DNA from: Phlebotomus papatasi
Lineage: Eukaryota; Arthropoda; Insecta; Diptera; Psychodidae
Reading direction: 5' to 3'
Assembly: GCF_024763615.1 (NCBI RefSeq)
Contig: NC_077222.1
Coordinates: forward strand, 56,296,001-56,360,000
Length of the DNA stretch: 64,000 nucleotides
The notes under the pieces are model-generated. The model made no database searches. It saw only the letters and a program-made list of their open reading frames with translations, and was not told the origin of the DNA. The translations under genes and the position numbers were made by a program. This document shows positions 1 through 12,495 of this stretch, in pieces (within the stretch, counting starts at the first letter, position 1; the number at the start of each line of letters is the position of its first letter).

Positions 1-635
1 GTATTGATAATCTTCCAGTTGACTTATGGGGGTCGTCCGTAGACTCCAAGTCAATATCTTTAACCGTTCAGCACTTAAATCTTAAAATTACGAAAGAAGG
101 AAGTCTTAACCGTTTTTTGCTGATCGATTTTAATTTTCTGTCACTTCTTTTGTTTTTGATCCAAATTTCCTTAAATTAAAAATGTAACTTAAAATTAATT
201 TACACATTTTTTTTAGAAGGGCAATTTTTATGGTCGTTTATCATGTACATTTTTTAAACAAGTTAATGCTTTAAAAAGTTTGATTATATATAGAAAAAGT
301 TTCTTCGCTATGTTGTACTCAAAAAATCTAGCACCATGTACGTTTTTCCTTACATTACAAATTTCCTTATATACCGATCATAGGCTTAATCAAAAAAATC
401 TTAAGACAAGAGAACTTTCAATCCGTCAACACGCTTAAAATCTCGAAAAGAAAATTATTTTGTTGGAAAATGATTACACGGAAAATAAATGAATATTATC
501 ATAATATTTCCATGTTACTTATATAAACGTTTTCTTGTGTAAAAAACGTTACATTGAGACACCAAAAGACTAATTTTAATTTCGAAAATATATAATAAAA
601 TCATATAATATTATTAGTTTAATAATAAAGGAAAA
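1..635. other. AT-rich stretch, nothing recognised
   Basis: I see no gene, RNA or repeat that I can support here. The sequence is AT-rich with short homopolymer runs and stops in all frames. Confidence 0.6.
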
Positions 636-712
636 GTTGACTCTATCGGAGCCCGTAGAGTAAAAAATAGCCGTTGACTCTATCGGGGGTTGACTCTATC
701 GAGGTCCCACTG
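636..712 (-). mobile_element. Terminal fragment of a pogo/Tigger-type MITE
   Basis: The segment ends in CACTG followed by TA. Read on the minus strand it starts CAGTGGGACCTCGATAGAG and then repeats the word GATAGAGTCAAC two more times. CAGT-type termini next to TA are usual for pogo/Tigger elements. Only one end is visible, so this is a relic. A relative with the word AATAGAGTCAAC lies at 47426-47643. Confidence 0.55.
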
Positions 713-3700
713 TATGATTAATTTTGAGTAATAAGGGTTGAAATTTTATATCTTAATATCCATAATAAATTTTGACTTAAAAAAAATAATGTTTCAATTA
801 TTTGCATTGAAGAAAGATAACAAAACACGGTTAAGCAATATTTCTACACTTAATTACTGAAAATAATTTTCTTTTTGATAAGGTAAAATTTTAAGAGCAA
901 AATATATTAAATACATAATTGTCTCTCATGGTTAAATTAAAAATAAAAAAAAATTCTCCGGAGGATTGTCTTTGAAAAGTTGTACCAGGTTGTGAGGTTA
1001 GATATAACATAACCTGACATTTCAAAATAATTACTTGACATAAATTGGAAAGCCCCGTAATATCTATTTCTTTTGGAATATTACTAACTTTTTTTGCTCT
1101 TTAGCATTATTTAATTTAATAAAATTGTAGAAATATTTGATTTATTTTTTCAAATGGTATTTTTTGCAAAGAAGGGCATTATTGATCTCTTCCTGAAAAT
1201 GATGTTTTCTCTATAATTACAAACTTACAATTTAAAATATACTTAAGTATAGAATATCAAGTAAATTACTTTAAATTAGGTTACAACACAAATAAATATA
1301 TGTAGGTAAAACAAATTGAATGACATAATTAAAAATATAAATGCAAATTTACAAGTTTAAACTTTGTTCGGAAATCATCTAAATTTGAATCCAGGAATAT
1401 CCTTCAAATTTAATTCAAATATTTTGAGTATAAAAAATCTAAATTATGTGTCTATGTCTATAAGATTTAATTTTAGCAGATTTGTTTTGTTCAAATACCG
1501 TTTAGCATTAAAACTAAACCCCTCTTTTTTTGCGTTCATTGGAGGTTTCATCTAGAATTTGTTTATAATATGTCCATAAATATTTATGGAAAAATGATCA
1601 TAAAAATCAAATATAAATTATTTCACGATAGAAACAAGACCAAAACGATTAAAACTCCTTTAATTTAATGTGAAATATGATGTACTCAAGTTATATAAAT
1701 TAAAAGTCTTGAAGAAATTTGGCACCATACATTGAAAAGACCTTTTTTCACAGAATACGAATGAGTGTAAAGACCGCGATATTAAGTTGAAGCCCTAAAG
1801 ATATAACTCACGAAAAGAATTTTATCCAGCCATTTACTGCCACAGGGCTGGTCCTTGCTTGAGCCTTGGTAACTTAGGATTGAGAGGCGAATTTAATAAA
1901 TACAATACGTTTTCCAAGAAAGTCCTTTGGATGATGAATAAGAGAAATTACGTAAACATTGCCATGAAAGAAGTGAAATAAATTTGTAATGAATGAACAT
2001 CATTATCCAGAAGTTTCTTCTCTTCTTTTGCAAAATAAAAACTTTCAAAAGTTTCAATTTTCCCATTTCTCTGAATGAAACAATGCAGTTGGGTAATCAT
2101 TTTTAACTCAGAAAAAAAAACAGCTAGATGATGAAAATGAAGAAGAAAGAGAGGGTGTCTGTCAATAAATTGTTCTTCATTTATTTAATTATTCACCTAA
2201 TTGTCCGAATGCATTTATGTGTGTTTGGAAAAAGTTTTGCGAAGCATTGTGTCCTGCACAGAAGTTCTATTTAATGTCTTTATCTCAAGGAGAGTCACAC
2301 AAACAGCCCCTTTTTCTTGAAATTCCTCACGACACTTGAGCGAAAAATCAATATTAGGAGGATGAATCCCCACACTGACTGGGAAAGGGAAAGGAGGGTG
2401 AAAAGTAGCGTCAGAGCATCCATCCGAAACACTCACTCAAGAATTTCATAGAAAAGCAAGTGGACATGAGTTGGAAAATGATAATTTCTGCAATGGATAT
2501 CTCGTCTTAAGAGTGATAAATGGACTAAATGAATGTAAAACGCGGGAACTGTGGGTGCAATTAAGCAATTGCAATTAATTTGGCGCCACATCAAAAAAGC
2601 CGCCATGAAATGTTGAATTGAAATAGTTTCGCGTGCAGACTTGGGGTAGGTTGGATTAAAATTTAATCGACCGTGAGTGTATGATATTCGTTTTGTGGAT
2701 AAAATTATTTTTAGCTATTTAATTTCGGAATAATTTTTTTTTGCTTTGACTCAAAGAGACAGTTAATAATTTTTTTTCAGAAAGGTTGTTCGAAAAATTT
2801 AAGTTCGGTTCAATTGATTTAATAATTAAATTAAAAATAAAAATAATGAAACTGTATTTTAAAAATTAAAATTAACAATTGATTTTTATAACTAAATTAA
2901 ATTAAATTAAATTATAACTAAATTAAATTTGATAACTAAAAATTTAATATAATTAGGACATTTACCTGATTTTGTCAATTTCTTTTACAAAAAGAAATGG
3001 ATAGCAACTATATTGCTTCAAATTTTTATTCTAAAAATAGTAAAGTTATCAGGTAACAAGTCAAAAGCATTGAATTTTCCATAAAAATATTGATTTTTTG
3101 ATCAATAAAAAAGGTTACAATTAGGGTATAGGATGGTTATCTGAGATTAATTTTTCTTTAGTTTCTCTTAGGTAAAATTTTAATATTATTTTTCAAGTTT
3201 GAAATTGATTTTCTTAAATTTTTTTTAATATTTTGATCAAATTATATTTCTAGTGACCAAATGTAAAAAAACTGGCAATTTAGTAGTCTAGTTTCACGTA
3301 TTAATCTGGAATACTTATGGTGCTATCACACTAAGATTTTCATAATTTTTTTTTTTCAATCAATTCAATTTGAAGTTTATTTCATGCCTAAAGGATACAA
3401 TGTTTCCTAAGTAATTTTAAATTAATTTTAAATCAATTGAGCCAATTGAGCATTATAAGATTTCTAGAATTTATTTGAAAATTCTCACAGCCAAGACACA
3501 TTTGCTCAAGAAATTTGAAGACACATTTGCTCTCCAGCAAGAAATTTGCTCAATTTTAAATAGTGCCGCGAAATTTTTGATTGTTAATGACTCCGGAAAA
3601 TGTGTGATAGTCCTTAAAATGTCTTATAACTCACTTATCTGTTTTGCAAAAAAATCCCCAAAGCCAGAAGAAAGGGTTGCAGGCAAGAGGATCATGAAGA

Positions 3701-4037
3701 GATTCTCATACAGTCTTTTTGAAAATCTGAATGAAGACATCCCATCTGCGATTTCTTGACTCAACAATTTCCTTCCAATTGTTTTGGAGGAACTCAGCAA
3801 ATTACTCCCGATACTGAAGCTTCACTCGCTTACAAGTTTATCACTAATCTCTGTACTTATTTTATTTTTTTTGGCCACAAATAATAATTAATTACGAGTG
3901 AATAAATTTTATAAGAACAATTTGGTACAAAAGGCTACTTGTTTAACTGAAATAAAAATTTAAATTAATGAGCAATTTTAACATTTTAATTTGCTGAATT
4001 CAAATTTAATTGAGCAATCACATTTATGCTATTTTAG
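713..4037. other. AT-rich stretch without a recognisable gene
   Basis: There is low-complexity AAATT-type sequence near 2880-2940. An open frame of about 95 codons at 3475-3759 starts only with TTG and shows no family motif. The part from about 1800 to 2660 has a more balanced base composition and may be ordinary unique intergenic or intronic DNA. I see no splice-supported exon. Confidence 0.5.
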
Positions 4038-4041
4038 CATG

Positions 4042-4272
4042 TTTAACTCTTTCGCGTCTTTAGGGTCATATATGACCCGGGGAAAAAAGTTTCTTTTTGG
4101 CTATTTACATTAATTGAAATCTAACTGGAGTCTTGAGAAAACGAGCCAAGAATCTTACATCCTTCTATTATGATGTCGTGCACGAACAGATAGATTTCAA
4201 TTAATGTAAATACCCAAAAAAAACTTTTTTCCCCGAGTCATGACATTACCCTAAAGACGCGAAAGAGTTAAA
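4042..4272. mobile_element. Palindromic MITE with TTAA duplication, piggyBac-like
   Basis: The sequence is flanked by TTAA on both sides and its ends match as inverted repeats starting CTCTTTCGCGTCTTTAGGG. The match continues inward for roughly 70 bases, including the word ATTTACATTAATTGAAATCT. Just inside the left end is a perfect palindrome, GGGTCATATATGACCC. TTAA target duplications are characteristic of piggyBac elements, so I infer a non-autonomous relative. It has no coding capacity. Confidence 0.75.
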
Positions 4273-4276
4273 CATG

Positions 4277-6800
4277 TTTTGGTAGGCCGGGTATTAGTTT
4301 ATATCAATAAATAAGCGAAAATCTGTCAATTCAAATGATTTTTAGTGCAAAATAATGCATAGTAACAATTCATCTGAAAATTAAATTGAATTTACAAATT
4401 GAAAAAAAATCCTAGTGTGATAGCACGGTTATACTAATAAGATCATGGAAAGAATAGAGCAATTGTATATAACCTCTAATCAAGCAATTCTAATCGTGGC
4501 AATAAAGAAAAACAAATTTATTAAATTTGTTAAATTAAATGTGCTGCGTTTATCAATAATAAATTTATATCTGTGGTTGCTTCAAATAAAGAACAGAATT
4601 TATTATGTTTCGAGTATCCATTCCATTTTAAGACGATTATTCAGAGCTATAAACCATTATTAAGGTTTGTATAGTTATTAAAAAGAGTAGTTATGTATGT
4701 TTGCAATTTATCTGTAATGATAAAAGCGATATAATTTGAATGCAGAGCTCCAGGAAAAATGGGGCAGTTTCCAAAAATACTATAAAATGTTTATATTTTC
4801 TTTATTTAAGACTCAAGACTATATTTATAATACTTAAAAATATATGTTGGAAAGAATGTTATTACAAAAATTTCAATTATTATTTCTTTAAGTCAAAAGC
4901 TTCAAATTTTGCAAATATTCCTTATTATTTGGTCGATTTTAATAAAATTATATGCAAATGATTGATCTTTTCAAATTATAAAGCTCGTATATTAAAAGAT
5001 TACACACCGTATATACGTAACTTCGGAAGCACTGTTTAGTAATAATAATTCAATAAGGATAAGTCTTTGAGGATTTAATTTTATTTTGGAAAATTATTAT
5101 TTATCACAATTATATTTAACATTTGTAAGGGTTCAAAAAACTAATTTGAGGTTTTTACTTTTTCTTTTTTAAAATAAATATGTTTTACAAGTTTCAAATA
5201 GTATAAAAACAATAAAATACCGGTATTTAAATATCTATTGAAATTTTGATTATATTGCTTGAGTTATTTTGAGCATTTTTGAAGTGATGACGAGTCGATT
5301 GTAATAGATGGAAATTTGTTATATTAAAACAATGACAAGAATTCTTTTTGGCCATTGTTTTAACAACATTCCTTCCGACTACTTTATAGAATTACATCTT
5401 TTATTAACGGTCCATCTTTAGGATCATTTTGCCGTATACAATTAATTAAATTACTATTTATTTTATCTCTGGCCATTGATATTTATAAAAGAATCTGACG
5501 AATTTGTAATTAAATTCTTTGGAAAAAATTCCCATTCACCGAAGAAAATATCGATATAGAGATGAGGAGAATTTCTTCATAATAGCACTGAGAGAAAAGA
5601 AATAACAAGATAAATATACTTGTAAATATACAATTGTAATCAAGAAGGACTTACAATACACCACAAAAGCTTTCTCAATCACAATTTAATTTGAAAAAGA
5701 GCAATTTAAGAACATTTTCCATGCTGCATAAAAGTCTATTTGCAATTGCATCCTTTATTCGTCACATGCGACATTGAATAAGTTTCAAAGGGGCAAGTAT
5801 ATGCAGTGAATTGAAAGGAAGTTTTTCTGAGGCTTTCACCCACTTTGCGACCTTCCAACATTCGCGTGCAAAGAAGTAGAGAACTTGGGTATGCTCTAAA
5901 CTAACCGCATCCGGATTCCACAAAGAATACCGAACTTTAACTTTGTGGTGTAAAGCTCTGGCATTTACTCTCACACCCATGAAAGCACTCTAAAGAGAAA
6001 GTTCACTCATATCTACAGCGACTTTTATATTAGTGACTGAGTGGATTTCAATTTTTATTTGCTCTTGTATCCTTAACTAAAAATAAAATGGCCTTTCGAT
6101 GTAAGTTATAGCACAACTATGCGTAAAATTGTATCAGTGATGGAAGTAAATCAGCAAGTTAGTTGTTTTACAAACTTTCACACTATTTACAGGATTTAAG
6201 GCGATATATTTATCGATTTAGCTTTACGTTCTTTATCCACAAAATGAATAAGATGCTGAGAAAAATGCGCTTTTTTATGTTCGGTCAATCAAATTGAAAA
6301 AAAGGGTTCGAAGTGTAACAAACTTTTTCTATTTACTTTCTTTTGTAACTGGGCCGGGTATTATTTCCTTCCAAATTGAACGGAAAGTTTATGGGACAAT
6401 CTACAGAGGACTCACAATGATTTTATTTATCTGCACAAAGTTTAGGATTAAGGTAAGGCAGTTTAGCTTTTTTTATATTTACCAGAAAAAATCAGGCCAT
6501 ATAAACTAGATAATAAAAAAATAAACATCTTGAATTTGATGAATTAGGTTAAGGATTCTACGGCAGTTATTATTAAAATAAAAGAATTTATTTAAATAGT
6601 GTAAAAATGTTAAGATTAAAAAATCGGTTTCATATTGTTCTAAATAATTTAGGTATATGGCCCATTTACACCCCTAATAAATTGGTGTTTTTCTTTAATT
6701 TTTTCAATATTTTAGAAGATCATTATAAAATACTAAAATACTTTGATTTTGCAATACTAGTTACAAAATGGACAAATAAACTTAGATCAGTTTATTATAT
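4277..6800. other. AT-rich stretch without a recognisable gene
   Basis: Only short open frames occur here, mostly beginning with non-ATG codons, with no family motif and no coherent splice sites. A 72-codon minus-strand frame at 5762-5980 lies in slightly GC-richer sequence but I cannot assign it. Confidence 0.5.
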
Positions 6801-7001
6801 GTAGGTGAGATTCTTAACGTGAACAAAATCGGAAAACCGCAAATCGATAGCTTTCTTAGTTCGGAAGATATTATCCAAAGAGCAGCCGGCCGGGAAAGTT
6901 TTTTAGCCCCACACATATTCGTGATTAGGAAGTGACGAAAAATATTTTGACAAAGTTTGAGCTCGATCGAAGGACATGAAATTTTGGTATGATTATAGTA
7001 G
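6801..7001 (+). mobile_element. Internally deleted copy of the 1.8-kb modular repeat
   Basis: The first 28 bases match the left end of the large copies (GTAGGTGAGATTCTTAACGT). The sequence then jumps to their last ~200 bases: the CGCAAGTCGATA-like block, AGAGCAGCCGGCCGGGAA, ATTCGTGATTAGGAAGTG and GGACATGAAATTTTG. About 1.6 kb of interior is missing. The upstream AAGGGACAGATAATCC segment shared by the three large copies is absent here, which bears on where the true left end lies. Confidence 0.75.
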
Positions 7002-8352
7002 AAGAGATGTTAATAATAAAATAAAATCAAATCAACATTATTTAAGATATTGGATGCTTTTATACTCTTCTGTCGGAGTTCAGGAAAAAAATAATTTTAT
7101 CATGAATGTTCAATAATTCTACAGAAAATCTCGTTTTTTCCTAGTTTTTAAGTTTATAAGTATCTATACATTTTGAAGAATTAAAAAAAATTAGTAGTCT
7201 GAATACGTGTAATTATATAATGTTCAAAATCGTAATGTAACATTTGTACACTACTGAAAGTTTGGACTATTGTAGTCGTACTTAAATTTAATTTTGCTGA
7301 TTGTGCTTATTGTTGATGATTGTATAACGTCTATTATTTCAATCACATCATGGGGAATTTTCTTTGAAGTGTACATTCCACCACAAATTTCTTAAATGAC
7401 ATTTATTACATTCCTTTACAACTTTAGAAGGCCTCTTCAGGATTTGAGATACATTTTCTTGAAATCTTTTTATAAATATTTGTTATATATATATATTTCA
7501 ATTATTTTACCTTTTAATTAATTTAAGTATGCTATCTCAAATTTAATTCACAGCTTTATTACTACCATGAAGAACAAATGTTGCATTAAAAAAAGGTAAA
7601 TACTTATTCTGATAAAGTCTTATATAGTGAAATATATTCAATTTTTTATAATCATATCAAAACTTGGAATACTATCAAGTTTTAAGCAGTCACAGAAAGC
7701 TATGTGATTAAAATATTTTATTGGAATAAATAATAAATATTTAATTATATACCTTCCTGAAAAGTGGCAGAAGATTGACAGGCGTGGACTGCTAATGTCT
7801 TAAGCTCGTGACCCCAATAGCGATAAGTCATTAAAAATGAATGAGAATTAATTTAATTATATATCGATAATGTATAAGTTAAAATATATTCGAGAGATTG
7901 TAGAAATATAAACGTCACCAATGTCCCAGAGAACAAAAAAGAAGTAACTGTCTTAAATAATTAAAATAGTTCATACTATTTTTCCAATCGTGTGAAATTG
8001 CCCCAATTTTCCCTTAAGTAATGAAAAATTTTTCCAGGCTCCTGTATACTGATCTAAGTTTTCCATTGTTACACAGCTTTCGGATCTAAGGTATATAATT
8101 AGGATTGCACATTATATTAAAGGCAAATATCAGCCAGATTTTTTGAGAACTGGGCAACCCTAATCCGAAAACCGTCTTTAAATTTTTTTTTATTATTACT
8201 AGATTTTGAAATTACATAAAACTTCTTCAAAATAGTCCTATCTCCCATCAATAACAGTGAAAACGATTCGAATACTCTTTTATAAAAAACTAGAAAAAAA
8301 ATAAAAGCTAAAAGTGATCATCAGTGATAGCTTAGCTATACCATAATTCCAA
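7002..8352. other. AT-rich stretch, nothing recognised
   Basis: No coding or repeat feature is supported. There is a short TA-rich microsatellite near 7480-7495. Confidence 0.5.
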
Positions 8353-8497
8353 AACCAGGAAACTTGGGCGCCACCGAATACGGAATAGCACCGAACAGTG
8401 AGATTTTTTAATTCGATTAGACTTCAGAGGATGAGACTTGTATGAATTCATAAATATTATATATGGATGTTTGTTCATTGAATAAATGTTATTAAGC
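8353..8497. mobile_element. Left half of a TA-GGGG MITE (relative of 41131-41342)
   Basis: The order of words matches the left two thirds of the MITE at 41131-41342: AAACTTGGGCGCCACCGAA, GGAATAGCACCGAACA, then ACTTCAGAGGATGAGAC and GGATGTTTGTTCATTGAA. The right terminal repeat is missing. Confidence 0.65.
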
Positions 8498-8507
8498 TCG
8501 ACAGATT

Positions 8508-8598
8508 ACACAGCTAGACGATTCGTGATAAAGAAGTGTTCAAAACATATTTTGGCAAAGTATTGGTCTGACTGCAAGACATGAAATTTTGTTACCAT
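8508..8598 (+). mobile_element. 3' fragment of the 1.8-kb modular repeat
   Basis: ATTCGTGATAAAGAAGTG, ATTTTGGCAAAG and GACATGAAATTTTGTTA occur in the same order and spacing as the 3' end of the elements ending at 26362, 55887 and 60167. The fragment stops where the TA-GGGG element at 8601 begins. Confidence 0.65.
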
Positions 8599-8792
8599 TA
8601 GGGGAGACCGGGGTGATTATATAGCCAGAAAATGAAGCTTTATTTTCGCGTATAATTTGTGAAAGGAAATGATAAGGATTGTCTAATATTTTCATGTTTA
8701 ATAAGTAGCATTATGATATTGGCTGTGTAAAACCAGGTAGCTGAAAGCTCTAAAATCCTTGACTTTTTCTAGAGAGGATAATGAAAAAAAAT

Positions 8793-9763
8793 GGCCTCAA
8801 TTCTGAGACCAAGATCAAGATCAAGAATATTTCAAAATTTTTCTGAAATCAAAAAATCAAGATCAAGATGTCAAATCTGTCAAATATCTTGGAATCTTGA
8901 AATCCAAGACACAAACCGTGTGGATATCAAGATTTGCAATCCTGGCACCAATATTTCAAGATTCCAAGACGTCAAATTTTTTGTTTTCTTGATATAATTC
9001 CAAAAACCTCTCGCAGGTGCTTGGAATTTTCAAGATACTAACAAATTGAAGAGTTTCATACGGAAATTACTCTTGATGATAAATATTTCTATAGAGATGG
9101 TACAAAAAGAGAATTACTTTGAAAAATACTGTATTTGGCCTTGTTATTGTAATTTAATCGAAATGGCACGTATTTCTAGATGTACATATCAAAGTACACT
9201 TGGGGGGGGGGAGCTACTTTGAGCAGTGGGGCTACATTGTTACACGTTTTTTCGTATATTTCTAAAGAAACATGCGTTTTAACTTGATTTAATTTGGATA
9301 CACAAAACAATTGTGGATTTAAATAAAATATTTATAAAGATCAGCTTCATTTAGGAATAGGCGAAAAAATCGTATAATAATGCAGCCCCATAGCTCAAAA
9401 TAGCCCCACCTCTCCCTATCTGCAAAATAATCACATCTAGCATAAGCATTTTTCGGTTTATCACAGGCCACAAGTTTGGTTTGCACTTCCTGTACTCCCG
9501 TTTATGGCCTTTCTTTTATTCTTTAATACGTTCTATAATTAATTTTCCAATTTATATGACGAAATTTCAACAAATTCAAGAGAAAAATGAAGATATTTGT
9601 CAGAAGTGACGTTTCGTTAAGTGTGGAAAATCTTGAAATCTTGGTTCTTAGCTTAGACATTTTAAGTTCCATAAATACTTCGCATGAGAATACGAAATCT
9701 TGATCGTGCAAAAATTTGACAGCTTGAAATTTTGATCTTGATTTTGGTCTCAGAATTGAGGCC
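8793..9763. mobile_element. Inverted-repeat element D1, 971 bp
   Basis: GGCCTCAATTCTGAGACCAA at the left is repeated in reverse complement at the right end, followed inward by AGATCAAGATC-type runs on both sides. AT lies on both flanks. It is about 190 bp longer than its sister at 9851-10631 because a further MITE (9202-9416) sits in it. It shows no coding frame longer than about 80 codons and no transposase motif. Confidence 0.8.
9202..9416. mobile_element. TA-GGGG-type MITE nested in D1
   Basis: The left end reads GGGGAGCTACTTTGAGCAGT after a G run and the right end is the matching inverted GGTGGGGCTATTTTGAGCTA. Inside each end the word GGGGCTACA or GGGGCTGCA follows. The sister element D2 has no such insert at the equivalent point (around 10257-10280), so D2 works as an approximate empty site. 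Confidence 0.7.
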
Positions 9764-9850
9764 ATTGGCTGCACTTGCTCCGGACCGGGTAGATATAGCC
9801 AGTTTTAGGGTACTAATTGCCGAAATTTTAAGCCGGAGATACCAAATATT

Positions 9851-10631
9851 GACCTCAATTCTGAGACCAAGATCAAGATCCAGGTCAAGAAAATTTCAAG
9901 ATTTTTGTATTCTGAAATCAAAAAATCAAGATCAAGATGTCAAATCTGTCAAATGTCTTGGAATCTTAAAATCCAAGACATAAACCGTGTGTATATCAAA
10001 ATTTGTAATTCTGAAACCAATATTTCAAGATTCCAAGACGTCAAATTTCTTGTTTTCTTGAAATAATTTCAAGAACCTCTCGAAGGTGCTTGGAATTTTC
10101 AAGATACTAACAAATTGAAGAGTTTCATACGGAAATGACTATTGATGATTAATATTTCTATAAGAGATGGTACAAAAATAGAATTACTATGAAAAATACT
10201 GCATTTGGATTTGTAATTTAATCGAAATAGTACATTTTCTAGATGTTCGAATCGAAGTACAACACTCTGAGAATACCTGAAAAAGAATCACATCTTGCAT
10301 AAGAATTTCAAGGTTTATTACAGGTCACAAGTTTGGTTTCCACATTTGCACTTTCTGTATTCCCGTTCATGGGCTCTCATTTATTCTTTAACACGTCCTA
10401 TAATTCATTTTCAAAATTTATCAACAATGAAATATCAACAAATTCGGCAAAGAAATTAAGATATTTGTCAGAAGTGACGTTTCGTTAAGTATGGAAAATC
10501 TTGAAATCTTGGTTCTTAGTTAAGACATTTTAAGTTCCACAAATGCTTTGCGTCAGAATATGAAGAATTGATCTTGGAAAAATTTGACAGCGAGAAATTT
10601 TGATCTTGATCTTGATCTCAGAATTGAGGCC
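9851..10631. mobile_element. Inverted-repeat element D2, 781 bp, sister of D1
   Basis: It has the same terminal inverted repeats as D1 (GACCTCAATTCTGAGACC at the left, GAATTGAGGCC at the right), flanked by ATT on both sides. The interior matches D1 block by block: TCAAATCTGTCAAATGTCTT, GGAATTTTCAAGATACTAAC, GTCAGAAGTGACGTTTCGTT. Both lie in the same orientation 87 bp apart, which suggests tandem duplication or two insertions close together. Confidence 0.8.
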
Positions 10632-11280
10632 ATTCTTTCACTTGATACACTAAAGCCCAATAATGCTAAATATGTCACTTAAACCTAAATGAAAAGGCTT
10701 TTGGTGATTTTTTTAAGCAATTCTTTCAGTTGCGACAAAATTGATGCAAACATCCTCAAAAATTTATTTCCCAAATAGCACATCCAAATGGCAATATTAC
10801 TAGGAATATTAATAGTACTTTTTCATCCAACAATTATCTATGTATTAGTAAAAAATCATTGGTGTTTTAGCCTGCCATGGAAGATTGGCTACATCTGCCC
10901 CGTGGGCTGTTTCAGTGTTTATTATATTCTATAAAATAAAAGTAGATAATTATTATCCAAGTGAAAAATATCTTTTAATTAACTTTATTAAACCAGAAAC
11001 AAGGTAAAACTATGATATCTTAACTAGCAACTCACAAAACCAAATTCTGGGCTAAAAACTGTAACACCAAAATTACAATTTTATACTAATTTTATAAAAA
11101 TGCTTCTAAATTGTAGAATAACAGGATCAGACTTATAAATATTTCAGAGAATATAGGGATGAATTCCGACTTTCATTAAAAAATATTTTGTTCAATGTAC
11201 ATTTTAAGGGAAAGGAAACAAATCTACTAGCTAACTCTACCCCTGGTTAATGGTACCCCGGTCTCCCCTATATTTATATA

Positions 11281-11309
11281 TGTGAGATTCTTAAGAATCT
11301 CATCTAATA
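11281..11309 (+). mobile_element. Terminal hairpin fragment of the 1.8-kb modular repeat
   Basis: GTGAGATTCTTAAGAATCTC followed by ATCTAATA matches the 3' terminal hairpin seen at 26362, 55887 and 60167. It directly follows the TA-GGGG element. Confidence 0.55.
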
Positions 11310-11436
11310 ATGCTTCATTTTTATTGATCCCCAAATCGAATGTTTAGAACTTATACAAGTTCTTATGTCCTTCACAGACCTGAGGATTACCCAGTATAAT
11401 AACCCAATAAAATATTATCTAGCTGGCTGGAACGCC

Positions 11437-12315
11437 CTAGGCTTCCCATCCATATAGTTTCAGATATTTCCTTTTCTTATCTATTTGTTTTCTGTTCCGA
11501 AGGGGTCGGATTAAAATACAACGGTAATAACTCACCTGAAACCCGGAAGTCACCATGGCGATTAACATGGAATATTCAGGATCATTTTCCCCGTGAAAAT
11601 TGCAAACAAAATATAAAACTCACCAGTGCCCAGGGGTTTTCACTTGGACTACCTATAAGAAAATTTACATGGATTTTTTTTCTTTTTGCACATCGGCATA
11701 ATAAGTGAATCTTAACATTATTGCACTAAAACATCTAGATCAATTATTCGCATTAAATAAATTGTATACTTAGATTTTTTTTTTTACAATTTTTGATCGT
11801 CAAAGTTTTAAAAAGAATTTTATATGAGTTTTAAAATACTTTATTTGAAATTTATTCATCTTCCAATTTAATTAATTTGGAAATTGTTTATTCGCAACGC
11901 AGTAAAATCGTTTATTTCAAACTAACACTTTGTACCACATACTCAATCATCATTAGTGTTTACATGTGTTGCGATAAATTATAGTTTATCCCTACGGAAT
12001 CGTTTCATAGCATTTCACAAATTATTGGAGAGTTTTCCGCAGGTGTTTTTGGTGGATAACTTCATGAGTTTCCATACGAGATTTTCACGTGAATTCCGAC
12101 TACATTGAAATTGGACAAATTTTCCAAATTATTTGCTAGATGTACGTTTGGAGTATTACTCACCTAAATAAATGGGCATTAAACTTTGAATCCACCGAGT
12201 AATTGACAATGAACTATTCAACCTCCACTGAAAATTCTCTCTCTCATTTGGAATATCCACAAGAGCATAGAATGAACAGGCAATAAAACCATATAAATAA
12301 AAGCTTCCCAGTGCT
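11437..12315 (-). CDS. Candidate three-exon gene model, C-terminal part, function unknown
   Basis: On the minus strand three blocks join with canonical splice sites and consistent phase. Exon 12315-12164 follows a TTGCAG acceptor and ends at a GTGAGT donor. A 29-base exon 11652-11624 follows TTATAG and ends at GTGAGT. Exon 11535-11437 follows TTTCAG and ends in a TAG stop. The model gives about 93 residues: an aromatic, hydrophobic start (LGSFYLYGFIACSFYALVD), a middle part with SPSENPWAL, and a basic tail (RNRKQIDKKRKY). It could be the end of a small membrane protein. An AATAAA lies downstream near 11320. The start of the gene is not seen, unless the frame at 12496-12906 belongs to the same locus, for which no donor is evident. 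I recognise no family. The sites could be coincidental. Confidence 0.3.
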
Positions 12316-12495
12316 CTGCAATTTAGAAGAGAGATAAATTATTTTCACAAATTAATGGTCATTGTAATTTTGTGGTAAATCTTGTATAAAATTAATTTTA
12401 TGTGAGTTAAAATTTAAAAGTGTTAATAAATAGTTTCATTTGGCTTGTGGTATTATAAATGAAAAACCTCAAAATTAAGTGTTAAGTTAACTTTA

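Larger units (their letters stand above)
8601..11268. mobile_element. 2.67-kb element with TA-GGGGAGACCGGGGT ends
   Basis: GGGGAGACCGGGGT at 8601 has its exact reverse complement ending at 11268, and both are bordered by TA (8599-8600 and 11269-11270). The interior carries two related inverted-repeat elements (8793-9763 and 9851-10631), so most of the length is later insertion. What remains is about 0.9 kb of AT-rich DNA without a reading frame. The ends place it with the other TA-GGGG MITEs of the window. The two ends could in principle belong to separate copies, but both match over 14 bases with TA outside. Confidence 0.65.

Noticed and set aside
3475..3759. 95-codon coding region
   Set aside because: Starts only with TTG, has no motif, no splice sites and lies in AT-rich DNA.
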